Below the pieces are notes generated by a model. The model was not told where the DNA came from. It was given only the letters and a program-made list of their open reading frames with translations, and did no database searches. From the NCBI GenBank assembly GCA_947427985.1, contig CANEKB010000050.1, positions 1-7,874 of the forward strand: DNA of 7,874 nt, given 5' to 3'. This DNA comes from an uncultured Candidatus Saccharibacteria bacterium. GTDB taxonomy: Bacteria; Patescibacteriota; Saccharimonadia; Saccharimonadales; Saccharimonadaceae. A program made the position numbers and the translations under genes. Below, piece after piece: positions 1-5,019 of this stretch. The stretch's first letter is position 1. Each line of letters starts with the position of its first letter.

Positions 1-55
1 ACCTGCGACCTTTGGCTCCGCAAGCCAACGCTCTATCCAGCTGAGCTACGAGTGC
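1..55 (-). tRNA. tRNA-Arg (anticodon GCG), 3' part cut off by window edge
   Basis: Read on the minus strand from 55, the cloverleaf starts with acceptor strand GCACTCG, then TA, D-stem GCTC/GAGC, anticodon stem TTGGC/GCCAA around loop TTGCGGA, and variable loop AGGTC followed by the T-stem start GCAGG. U33 is in place and positions 34-36 read GCG, which decodes CGC/CGU arginine codons. The rest of the T arm and the 3' acceptor strand lie outside the window. A TGATACAAA extended -10-like sequence sits just upstream, at about 63-71 on the minus strand. The isotype call depends on the anticodon alone. Confidence 0.85.
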
Positions 56-102
56 TTAGTAATTTGTATCAGTACTACTATAACCAGCTGGATAGAGGTC
101 GG

Positions 103-178
103 CAAGCCAACGCAATATCTGATTCTCTCGGCGACGAGCGCCTCAGACAGCCAGCTGAGCTACGAGTGCTTAGTAATA
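103..178 (-). pseudogene. Scrambled partial copy of the neighbouring tRNA-Arg gene
   Basis: Positions 152-178 repeat 38-64 exactly: the tRNA acceptor 5' strand, D-stem, half of the D-loop and the upstream ATTACTAA. Positions 103-113 repeat 23-33 (CAAGCCAACGC, part of the anticodon arm). In the real gene these blocks are joined by 5 nt (TCTAT). Here about 38 unrelated nucleotides separate them, including a small GGCG/CGCC hairpin. No complete anticodon stem or T arm remains, so this cannot be a working tRNA. It is either a duplication relic or a recombination scar. Confidence 0.6.
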
Positions 179-219
179 CATTTTAATTGTCATGACTAGA
201 GATATCCTAGTGTGGATAG

Positions 220-292
220 GTCGCGAAAATTCACACGGAAAGTCGCGAATTATCCACCTGACAATGAAAATGAGCATTGCGACAGGTCGCAA
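220..292. promoter_or_regulatory. Cluster of GTCGC motifs, possible operator or iteron region
   Basis: GTCGCGAA occurs at 220-227 and 242-249, two helical turns apart. GTCGCAA occurs at 286-292 and forms a palindrome with TTGCGAC at 277-283 (2-nt spacer). The segment lies between the tRNA region and the methyltransferase promoter. Two near matches to a DnaA box (minus-strand CTATCCACA at 211-219, TTATCCACC at 250-258) are interspersed. No convincing gene is present between 179 and 386, so this is the only structure that I see in that gap. Its regulatory role is inferred from the repeat pattern alone. Confidence 0.3.
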
Positions 293-386
293 CATCTTCA
301 TTATAGCACATTTTTTGAAAAAGAACAGAGGGAAATGGCAAAAAGTGGGATTTTTGTTGTAAATAGGGAAAAGGAGAGCAAAGAAC

Positions 387-395
387 TGATATAAT
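387..395 (+). promoter_or_regulatory. Extended -10 promoter of the rRNA methyltransferase gene
   Basis: TGA-TATAAT is a perfect extended -10. No -35 is visible at 16-18 nt spacing. Only 7 nt (TAGGGAA) separate it from the ATG at 403, so transcription should begin at or next to the start codon and give a leaderless message. Confidence 0.6.
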
Positions 396-402
396 TAGGG
401 AA

Positions 403-1023
403 ATGGGGACAAGAAATCATAAGTTGTCACAGAATTTTTTGCGGTCGCCGCGGATAGCGGGAGAATTGGTTGGGCACTCAAAGGTTCGTAAACGAGACTT
501 AGTAGTAGAAATTGGAGCGGGGAGTGGGGTTATTACGGCAGTTCTAGCAAAAAGGGCGAGGGAAGTTTGGGCGATTGAACCGGATGCGGTGGCTTGTGCG
601 AAGTTACGGGCGAACTTGGAGCGGCAAGAAATTAAAAATGTGCGGGTTTTGCAGAAGAGTTTTCGGGAGGTAGCATTACCGACGGAACCATATAAAGTAT
701 TAGCGAACCCGCCGTTTCATTTGGCGGCGGAAATCTTTTATTGGTTATTAGGGTTAGAAAATAGGGAAGGAGAGATTCGGGAGATTCTAGATGAGAATGG
801 AGATTCGGTAGTGAATCGACCGGAGGGGATTTGGCTAATTCTGCAGAAGCAGATGGCGCTAAAAATGATACCGACAGATCGACATTATACGTCACAACTG
901 GGGAAGATTTTAACGCGAGAGTATGATTGCAGGATTAGACTACCGCTTCGAGGTACGGATTTTACGCCACCGCCGAAGGTGCCAGTGGTGTTTTGGGAGG
1001 CGAAACGGAGAAATCTTGGGTAG
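403..1023 (+). CDS. rRNA adenine N6-dimethyltransferase family protein (Erm/KsgA-like), short form
   Basis: A 206-aa SAM-dependent methyltransferase of the family that dimethylates adenines in rRNA (KsgA/RsmA on 16S, Erm on 23S). QNFL near residues 10-13 is the N-terminal SAM-binding motif. EIGAGSG at 36-42 is motif I, and the acidic EPD follows in the next strand. NPPF at 102-105 is the catalytic motif IV, although KsgA usually has NLPY and Erm NIPF/Y. FTPPPKVP near the end matches the F-x-P-x-P-x-V block that closes the catalytic domain. The protein stops about 15 residues later and so lacks the helical C-terminal RNA-binding subdomain (KsgA is about 270 aa, Erm about 245). Target rRNA is undecided; the sequence feels closer to actinobacterial Erm. 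The ATG at 403 fits the promoter spacing. Confidence 0.85.
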   Translation: MGTRNHKLSQNFLRSPRIAGELVGHSKVRKRDLVVEIGAGSGVITAVLAKRAREVWAIEPDAVACAKLRANLERQEIKNVRVLQKSFREVALPTEPYKVLANPPFHLAAEIFYWLLGLENREGEIREILDENGDSVVNRPEGIWLILQKQMALKMIPTDRHYTSQLGKILTREYDCRIRLPLRGTDFTPPPKVPVVFWEAKRRNLG

Positions 1024-1038
1024 TTTATCTAAAGAGTG

Positions 1039-1047
1039 TGTTATAAT
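1039..1047 (+). promoter_or_regulatory. Extended -10 promoter of the Mur ligase gene
   Basis: TGT-TATAAT begins 15 nt after the preceding stop codon and ends 6 nt (CAGGGT) before the ATG at 1054. This promoter overlaps the in-frame GTG at 1036, which rules that GTG out as a likely start. The message is predicted to be leaderless. Confidence 0.6.
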
Positions 1048-1053
1048 CAGGGT

Positions 1054-1788
1054 ATGGAAAACACTGCGAAACTTTCTGGAGGTCCGAAGCGCCTGAGCTT
1101 AGCGCGCGCGAAGGTGAAGTTGTTGGCCTCGTATTATGGGCATCCGGCGCGTGATTTACGGCTAATTTGTATTACTGGTTCAACGGGGAAGTCGACAGTG
1201 GCGCACTATGTGCACGAGATTTTGAAGGCGGCGAGCCAGCCAGCGGCGATTTTGGCGTCGGACCAGACGATAAAGGCGACGACTTTACATAAATTCTTGA
1301 ATGATGCTTGGAAAGCGAAGGTAACTTACGCGGTGATTACGGCGCCAGCGACGGCGCTTGCGAAAGAAGCGTTTTATGGGTTGCCAATCTATGCGGCGGC
1401 GTTGACGGATTTTGTACCATCAAGTTTGACTGATGCAGACGCAAAGGCTTATCTTGAAACAAAAGAGACCTTGTTTCGAATGAACCCGGAAGTGGTTGTC
1501 TTGAATCGGGATGATGCGCACTATCCGGATTTCTCGCAATTCCGGGGGACGGCAGAAACTTTGACCTATGGAGCTTCGTCAGATTCAGATTTGAAGATTG
1601 TAGGTTCGAAGCTATATCGGAAGGGAACCGAGGCGGAGCTGAGCTTCGCGGGGCGTGAGTGGACGGTGGCGAGTTTTCAGACGGGAGAGCCGACGGTATC
1701 ATATATGGCATGTGCGGCGGCGATCACGACGGCGCTGAATATTTCGCCGAATACTATAGCAGAAGGTATCGCGAACTACGAGTCTTAA
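1054..1788 (+). CDS. Mur ligase-like protein reduced to the central ATPase domain
   Basis: A 244-aa protein related to the ATP-dependent amino-acid ligases of peptidoglycan synthesis, closest in feel to MurE. The P-loop is ITGSTGKST (G42 to S47, Lys46), a variant of ITGTNGKTT. TDADAKAYLETKETLF around residue 130 and VVVLNRDD around 150 correspond to central-domain motifs where Mur enzymes contact substrate and metal. The chain ends right after the helix that normally leads into the C-terminal domain (NISPNTIAEGIANYES). Both the N-terminal UDP-MurNAc-binding domain and the C-terminal amino-acid-binding domain are missing; full Mur ligases are 430-500 aa. It may act with a partner, or in cofactor or peptide adenylation rather than cell-wall ligation. 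The start was chosen from the promoter position. Confidence 0.75.
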   Translation: MENTAKLSGGPKRLSLARAKVKLLASYYGHPARDLRLICITGSTGKSTVAHYVHEILKAASQPAAILASDQTIKATTLHKFLNDAWKAKVTYAVITAPATALAKEAFYGLPIYAAALTDFVPSSLTDADAKAYLETKETLFRMNPEVVVLNRDDAHYPDFSQFRGTAETLTYGASSDSDLKIVGSKLYRKGTEAELSFAGREWTVASFQTGEPTVSYMACAAAITTALNISPNTIAEGIANYES

Positions 1789-1907
1789 CGGGCTATTTTT
1801 GAACACTACGGCGTCAGAGCTTCCGTTGCTCAGGCGCCGTATTTGTAATACGGCTTCTTCCGCTACTCAGCTTTTCCTTGTATTGTCCTAAAAATAGCTC
1901 CGTTAAG
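1784..1907. repeat. Long imperfect hairpin at the end of the Mur ligase gene
   Basis: CTTAACGG-GCTATTTTT at 1784-1800 pairs with AAAATAGCTCCGTTAAG at 1891-1907 with one bulge; the left arm contains the stop codon. Inside are two mutually exclusive hairpins: ACGGCG/CGCCGT at 1808-1813/1835-1840, and CCGTATT-TGT-AATACGG at 1837-1853. No U-run follows on either strand, so it is not a standard terminator. It is comparable in position to the element at 3521-3663, though not in sequence. Confidence 0.55.
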
Positions 1908-1999
1908 TCGATTTTCTCCTCGCATTTCATCCCCGATAACTTCGCTTTTGTGTTGTTTTTAGCACTAGCCTCAAACTGACCTTGTTTTACTATCTTCAT
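1814..1999 (-). CDS. Doubtful small ORF between the Mur ligase gene and cassette A
   Basis: A 61-codon frame rich in Lys, Glu and Ser with no recognisable domain. Its ATG lies inside the sequence conserved after the cassette stop codons (GGGAGGATGAAG). The purine-rich tract abuts the ATG, which is too close for a normal ribosome-binding site, and the 3' end overlaps the inner part of the hairpin at 1784-1907. It could be a relic of what once followed a full-length cassette gene. It is more likely non-coding. Confidence 0.2.
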   Translation of the reverse strand: MKIVKQGQFEASAKNNTKAKLSGMKCEEKIDLTELFLGQYKEKLSSGRSRITNTAPEQRKL

Positions 2000-2038
2000 C
2001 CTCCCTTGATTACTCTATATGGCTAGACAACGGAGGGA
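1994..2038 (-). repeat. Conserved 3' cassette end, copy A
   Basis: A 45-bp sequence that, on the minus strand, runs from TCCCTCCGTTGTCTAGCC through the stop codon to GGGAGGATGAAG. It recurs at 2396-2438, 3679-3722 and 5020-5063. It contains an imperfect inverted repeat, CCTCCGTTG/CAAGGGAGG (one mismatch), with TCTA/TAGA inside. It is identical to the 2396 copy apart from a 2-bp AT indel that shifts the stop from LAI-stop to LAIE-stop. Confidence 0.85.
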
Positions 2039-2206
2039 GAAGACACGCTCTGTGTAGTAAGTACGCGAAGGGTAACTTTCTTTACCATCTACGCCTAACA
2101 TCGCTCCGCCTAGTCCGATTAGGTATTTTGATGACCATTGCCCGCCATATTGGGCCGAAAAAGCCATAAAGCTGTTGTTAATTATGATCTCCCCGCTGCG
2201 GACGAC
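2015..2206 (-). pseudogene. Cassette A: FISUMP-like C-terminal fragment, no start
   Basis: On the minus strand it encodes 62 aa from VRSGEIIINN to FSLRCLAI and a TAG stop. YGGQWSSKY near the middle and the FSLRCLA end resemble the C-terminal part of the FISUMP family, a surface-protein domain probably related to the C-type-lectin/formylglycine-enzyme fold. That assignment is from memory of the family. There is no start codon, ribosome-binding site or N-terminal region: upstream of VRSG the frame runs straight into the antisense of cassette B. It is head-to-head with cassette B across a perfect inverted repeat. Best read as a silent C-terminal cassette. Confidence 0.6.
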
Positions 2207-2230
2207 GCGCTTTTCTTCGTCCGCAGCGGG
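2192..2230. repeat. Inverted repeat joining the 5' ends of cassettes A and B
   Basis: CCCGCTGCGGACGA at 2192-2205 and its exact reverse complement at 2217-2230 are separated by 11 nt. Each arm is the conserved 5' cassette end (VRSG codons). Single copies also start cassette C (about 3874-3885) and cassette D (about 5227-5239). Confidence 0.9.
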
Positions 2231-2422
2231 TATATTAACTTGTGGCCAAACTTTGGGGTTGGAGGAACCTGGGGACCCGGCATACTTGGTCGATACTATG
2301 CAACTCATACAACCAACATATATTCAACTATCCCAATCTGGATACAAGCTGCAACTACAGAATTCAACAAAAGCGACTGGTATTTTCATGGCTTCTCCCT
2401 CCGTTGTCTAGCCATAGAGTAA
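2210..2422 (+). pseudogene. Cassette B: FISUMP-like C-terminal fragment, no start
   Basis: The plus-strand frame LFF-VRSGYINLW to FSLRCLAIE with a TAA stop gives 67 aa from VRSG. The first codons (CTTTTCTTCGTCCGCAGC) are identical to those of cassette D, and the last 40-odd bases are identical to the end of cassette A. The centre is Trp/Tyr/Thr-rich (LWPNFG, TWGPG, GRYYATHTT) and shares almost nothing with the other three. The frame continues leftward to a formal ATG at 2138, but those codons are only the antisense of cassette A, so that start is not believable. It is the only cassette on the plus strand. Confidence 0.6.
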
Positions 2423-2438
2423 TCAAGGGAGGATGAAG
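2396..2438 (+). repeat. Conserved 3' cassette end, copy B
   Basis: A 43-bp copy, inverted relative to 1994-2038, so the A-B pair is a roughly 445-bp unit bounded by inverted repeats. Copy B ends 10 nt before the -35 box of the next gene. Confidence 0.85.
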
Positions 2439-2448
2439 TTTATCCTTG

Positions 2449-2477
2449 TTGATTTGCGGGGGGGGGGGCGATATAAT
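2449..2477 (+). promoter_or_regulatory. Promoter with an 11-G tract in the spacer, probably phase-variable
   Basis: TTGATT at 2449-2454 and TATAAT at 2472-2477 are separated by exactly 17 nt. The spacer contains eleven consecutive Gs at 2458-2468. At this length the spacing is optimal, so this copy is predicted ON. Loss or gain of one or two Gs by slippage would shift the spacing away from the optimum. Poly-G spacers of this kind tune expression of Neisseria porA, which is established knowledge. It drives the gene at 2504. Confidence 0.7.
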
Positions 2478-2494
2478 AGGATTATACAAATAGC

Positions 2495-2503
2495 GGAGGT
2501 GAT
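2495..2503 (+). promoter_or_regulatory. Shine-Dalgarno of the 2504 gene
   Basis: GGAGGTGAT is a strong anti-16S match directly before the ATG at 2504, with 4 nt after GGAGG. With transcription expected near 2484 this gene has a short leader, unlike the leaderless genes nearby. Confidence 0.75.
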
Positions 2504-3520
2504 ATGAATCAGAAGGAAGCGGTGACGGGTGGAGTGCACGAAGGGATGATGACGACGGATTGGGATAAGTTGCGTGACAAAAGTGGGGAGCAGGGGACGA
2601 GTACGACTTGGGATGATTTGCGGGGCGAAGAGTATCGCGGAGGTGCGAGGGTAGAGAAGGTCGTGGCAGAGCAATCCGAAGCCTCAACGGAGAATGAGGC
2701 GGAAGAGCCGGTGGCGGAAACTGGTCTAGCGGCGCAGAGATTGGCCGTGATGGAAGCGGCAAAAGAGACGAAACGACCAGTCTCCGAGATGGAGCCGGGA
2801 GCGATCGCTCAAGAATATTTGGGGATTTTGCGGAGTTTAGGAGAGAACTTCTCGAGTCCGGAGGGGAAGAGCGCGCGGCTGGTGCGGGCGGATGGATCGG
2901 TAGCGGAGCGAGGCTATTCTGGTGACAAAGAGTTCGTTGAGCGGATTTATGGTTTGGGTGGCATGAAGGGAGAAGAGTCGGTAGAGGATCTAGACAAGGC
3001 GCTGAATTTGAGAATGGTGGATAATATTTTGGAGGTAGAACAGAGGTGGCGCGATGCGGGTGAGGAACATGCAGCGGCGCAGGAGACGATTACAAAGGCG
3101 AACGAGCGACTAGATCAGCTAAAGAAAGAGGGGAAGTCGATGGGGCTGCTGGGGAAGATTCGGACATTCGGGGCTCGACACAAAGAGAAGAAGGAATTAC
3201 AGGCGAAAATTAGTACGGCACAGATGACTATGCGACGGATGGAGATGAAGACAAAGAAGAGTAATGAAAAATTGAATCAGAGTCTCAGGGCGGCGTATTC
3301 AGAGGATTATCATTACGGTAATCATCAAGAGAGTACAGAACATCAGAATGATCAGAAATATATGGAACAGACAAGCGCTGAGTATAACCAGCGGTTCATG
3401 CATGGACATGAGGAGGAGATTGCGCGGGCTATCGAGCTAAGGAAAGCGCTGCTAAAGATGAAGCATGGGAAGTTGCAGAGTGAGCGGCCGATGATAGATG
3501 ATAGGTACGATAGTTTGTAG
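2504..3520 (+). CDS. Uncharacterised acidic, coiled-coil protein (338 aa)
   Basis: I do not recognise a family. There is no signal peptide or membrane segment, so a cytoplasmic location is inferred. Near the N-terminus two similar motifs, WDKLRDKS (20-27) and WDDLRGEE (36-43), suggest a short duplicated or peptide-binding element. A Glu/Ala-rich linker follows to about residue 85. The stretch from roughly 185 to 275 is Lys/Glu/Gln-rich with heptad-like spacing (ERLDQLKKEGKS, KEKKELQAKISTAQ) and is probably a coiled coil broken by MGLLGKIRTFGARHKEK. The tail is His/Gln/Glu-rich. The start has a clear Shine-Dalgarno and a good promoter. Expression is likely switched by the G-tract in that promoter, which usually marks factors exposed to selection by hosts, phages or neighbours. 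The 143-nt hairpin begins at the base after its stop. Confidence 0.7.
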   Translation: MNQKEAVTGGVHEGMMTTDWDKLRDKSGEQGTSTTWDDLRGEEYRGGARVEKVVAEQSEASTENEAEEPVAETGLAAQRLAVMEAAKETKRPVSEMEPGAIAQEYLGILRSLGENFSSPEGKSARLVRADGSVAERGYSGDKEFVERIYGLGGMKGEESVEDLDKALNLRMVDNILEVEQRWRDAGEEHAAAQETITKANERLDQLKKEGKSMGLLGKIRTFGARHKEKKELQAKISTAQMTMRRMEMKTKKSNEKLNQSLRAAYSEDYHYGNHQESTEHQNDQKYMEQTSAEYNQRFMHGHEEEIARAIELRKALLKMKHGKLQSERPMIDDRYDSL

Positions 3521-3663
3521 GAGCCTAGCCCGGCAAGGGTTACTAATTCTCGAGATTCGGTGAGCTTCTCCAGACCGAACCTCCTTCGGGGTCGTGGTCT
3601 GGACCCGGCTCAGCCGTAAAATAATCTCGAGGAATTAGTAACTCATTTGACGCGGGCTAAGCT
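3521..3663. repeat. 143-nt nested hairpin directly after the 2504 gene
   Basis: Four collinear stems: GAGCCTAGCCCG (3521-3532) with CGGGCTAAGCTC (3652-3663); GTTACTAATTCTCGAGATT (3539-3557) with 3623-3642, one bulge; CGGTGAGC (3558-3565) with GCTCAGCCG (3608-3616); CCAGACC (3570-3576) with GGTCTGG (3596-3602), capped by CC-TTCG-GG. The arms are long and well conserved, but no U-run follows, so it is not a simple terminator. It could be a structured RNA, a folded single-stranded recombination site or a non-autonomous palindromic element. GGACCCGGCTCAGCC at 3601-3615 recurs near the window end. Confidence 0.65.
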
Positions 3664-3678
3664 CCAATCTCTAACCAT

Positions 3679-3722
3679 CTTCATCCCCCTAGATTACTCT
3701 ATATGGCTAGACAACGGAGGGA
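3679..3722 (-). repeat. Conserved 3' cassette end, copy C
   Basis: Same motif as 1994-2038, with small changes in the post-stop part (CTAGGGGGATGAAG in place of CAAGGGAGGATGAAG). The coding part (CCCTCCGTTGTCTAGCCATA) is unchanged. Confidence 0.85.
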
Positions 3723-3887
3723 AAAGCTGCGCACAGTGGCGTATGATAATGATGGTATGGATTCATAGATATTAAAGGCGAAACGTCCAGCATGATAAAG
3801 CTCTATAGCATTACTAGCCCAATATTCGCCGTCCAAACCTGGCAGATGATAAGTATGATCGTTATCGGATATTCCGCTGCGGACGAT
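3699..3887 (-). pseudogene. Cassette C: FISUMP-like C-terminal fragment, no start
   Basis: The minus-strand frame runs from IVRSGISDNDH to FSLRCLAI and a TAG stop, 61 aa from VRSG. LDGEYWASNAIELYHAG is the clearest family-like segment (a G-x-Y-W-x-S core). The frame stays open leftward to about 3953 (LFLQYPTHSLGISS precedes VRSG) without any ATG, and there runs across the promoter of the RhuM-Fic gene. Only the VRSG core matches cassettes B and D; the LFF codons are absent. It lies antisense to the genes on both sides and has no promoter of its own. Best read as a silent cassette. Confidence 0.6.
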
Positions 3888-3917
3888 TGAACTAATTCCT
3901 AAGGAATGAGTTGGATA

Positions 3918-3946
3918 TTGTAAAAACAGGGGTAATTTGATACAAT
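3918..3946 (+). promoter_or_regulatory. Promoter of the RhuM-Fic gene
   Basis: TTGTAA at 3918-3923, a 17-nt spacer ending in TGA, and TACAAT at 3941-3946 form a complete extended -10 promoter. Transcription should start near 3953, just downstream of the possible GTG start at 3951. Confidence 0.55.
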
Positions 3947-3986
3947 AATAGTGTTAATTAAAACTAAAATGAAGAAAGTGGAGAGT

Positions 3987-4991
3987 ATGGCGGACGAGCA
4001 GAATAACAAGCAGAACCAGATGAAGATTTATGAGACCGGTGGGAAGAGTGTGCGGTTTAATTTGGATGAGACGACGGAGACTTTATGGGCAACGCAGGCG
4101 CAGATGGCGGAGCTATTTGATGTAAATACGCCAGCGATAGGTAAACATTTGAAGAATATATATCAGGATGGGGAATTGGAGGAAGAACGAACTTGTTCCA
4201 TTTTGGAACAAGTTCAAACTGAAGGTAACAGGGCGGTTACGAGGTCGCTGAAAATTTATAATTTGGATGCAGTGATCTCGGTGGGGTATCGGGTGAACTC
4301 GCGGAAGGCGACGGACTTCCGGATTTGGGCGACGAAGATTTTGAAGGAATACATCGTGAAAGGGGTAGCGGTGAACGAGCGGCGGCTAGAGGAGCTGTCG
4401 CAAAAGAAGTTGGTTGAGGTGAATCGGACGCTAGACGTGGTGCGGCGGCTAATGGCGCAGAAGGAATTAGAAGGTGACGAAGCGCGGGGGGTACTAGAGA
4501 TTATCACGCAATATGCGGAGACTTTCCGGACGTTGAAGGAATATGACGAAGGATTTGTGCGGTTAAATCCAGGAGCGAAGGCACGAAAAACGTTGGAAGC
4601 GGGGGAGGCGGTGAAGGCAATCGATCAGCTGCGCGAGACGATTCATGGGAGTGAGATGTTTGGCAAGCTGCGTGGGGATGAGTTTGAGGGGATTCTTCGG
4701 ACGATTTATCAGAGTTTTGGTGGGGAAGATGTCTATCCGACGGTGGCGGAGAAGGCGGCGAATTTGTTGTATTTTATCATTAAGGACCATCCGTTTTTTG
4801 ACGGGAATAAGCGGATTGCGTCGCTGCTATTCATTGTGTTTTTGACGATGAATGAATTTGGCTTGAAGAAAAACGGGGAGGCAAAGATTTCTGACCGGGC
4901 GTTAGTGGCGTTGACGCTGATGATTGCGGAGAGTGAGCCGAGGGAGAAGGGACTGATTGTGGCGGTGGTTTGTAAGTTGTTGGAAGATTAG
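3987..4991 (+). CDS. RhuM-type protein fused to a Fic/Doc domain
   Basis: A 334-aa two-domain protein. The N-terminal RhuM-like part (about 13-130) has WATQAQMAELFDV at 34-46 followed by IGKHLKNIY, a helix-turn-helix-like DNA-binding pattern, and YNLDAVISVGYRVNS at 91-105. The C-terminal part carries HPFFDGNKR at 268-276, the Fic/Doc active-site loop; the GNK form lacks the second arginine of classical AMP-transferring Fic proteins and is nearer to Doc. YPTVAEKAANLLYFIIKD just before it is also typical. Fic enzymes transfer AMP or phosphate to target proteins; the target here is unknown. No antitoxin gene adjoins. Three starts are possible (GTG 3951, ATG 3969, ATG 3987). I chose 3987 for family length and the GTGGAGAG before it, although the GGAG-ATG spacing is short. 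Confidence 0.8.
   Translation: MADEQNNKQNQMKIYETGGKSVRFNLDETTETLWATQAQMAELFDVNTPAIGKHLKNIYQDGELEEERTCSILEQVQTEGNRAVTRSLKIYNLDAVISVGYRVNSRKATDFRIWATKILKEYIVKGVAVNERRLEELSQKKLVEVNRTLDVVRRLMAQKELEGDEARGVLEIITQYAETFRTLKEYDEGFVRLNPGAKARKTLEAGEAVKAIDQLRETIHGSEMFGKLRGDEFEGILRTIYQSFGGEDVYPTVAEKAANLLYFIIKDHPFFDGNKRIASLLFIVFLTMNEFGLKKNGEAKISDRALVALTLMIAESEPREKGLIVAVVCKLLED
4189..4215. repeat. Perfect 11-bp inverted repeat inside the RhuM-Fic gene
   Basis: GAACTTGTTCC at 4189-4199 and GGAACAAGTTC at 4205-4215 around the loop ATTTT. It lies in the codons for ERTCSILEQVQ, near residue 70. It could be an operator for autoregulation by the RhuM domain or a hairpin in the message. Chance through codon choice is possible. 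Confidence 0.7.
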
Positions 4992-5019
4992 AATGAAATT
5001 ATCATTAGCCAAGCTGGTT

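Noticed and set aside
211..258. Replication origin suggested by DnaA-box-like sequences
   Set aside because: Only two imperfect boxes, no AT-rich unwinding region and no dnaA/dnaN nearby.
212..394. 60-codon plus-strand ORF before the methyltransferase
   Set aside because: GTG start without Shine-Dalgarno, composition unlike a protein, runs through the repeat-rich control region and ends inside the -10 box of the next gene.
1784..1907. Rho-independent terminator for the Mur ligase gene
   Set aside because: No U-run follows the stem on either strand and the outer loop is very large.
2015..2308. Cassette A as a complete 97-aa minus-strand gene
   Set aside because: Its first 30-odd codons are the antisense of cassette B, so the start is accidental.
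2138..2422. Cassette B as a complete 94-aa gene starting at 2138
   Set aside because: The first 24 codons are the antisense strand of cassette A, and there is no ribosome-binding site or promoter at 2138.
3521..3722. Integron attC site or cassette array
   Set aside because: No integrase, the cassettes are not in tandem, and the long hairpin is next to only one of them in this form.
3951..3986. GTG 3951 as a leaderless start of the RhuM-Fic gene
   Set aside because: Only 4 nt after the -10 box, shorter than the 6-7 nt seen at the three leaderless genes, and the extra residues are not family-like. Not fully excluded.
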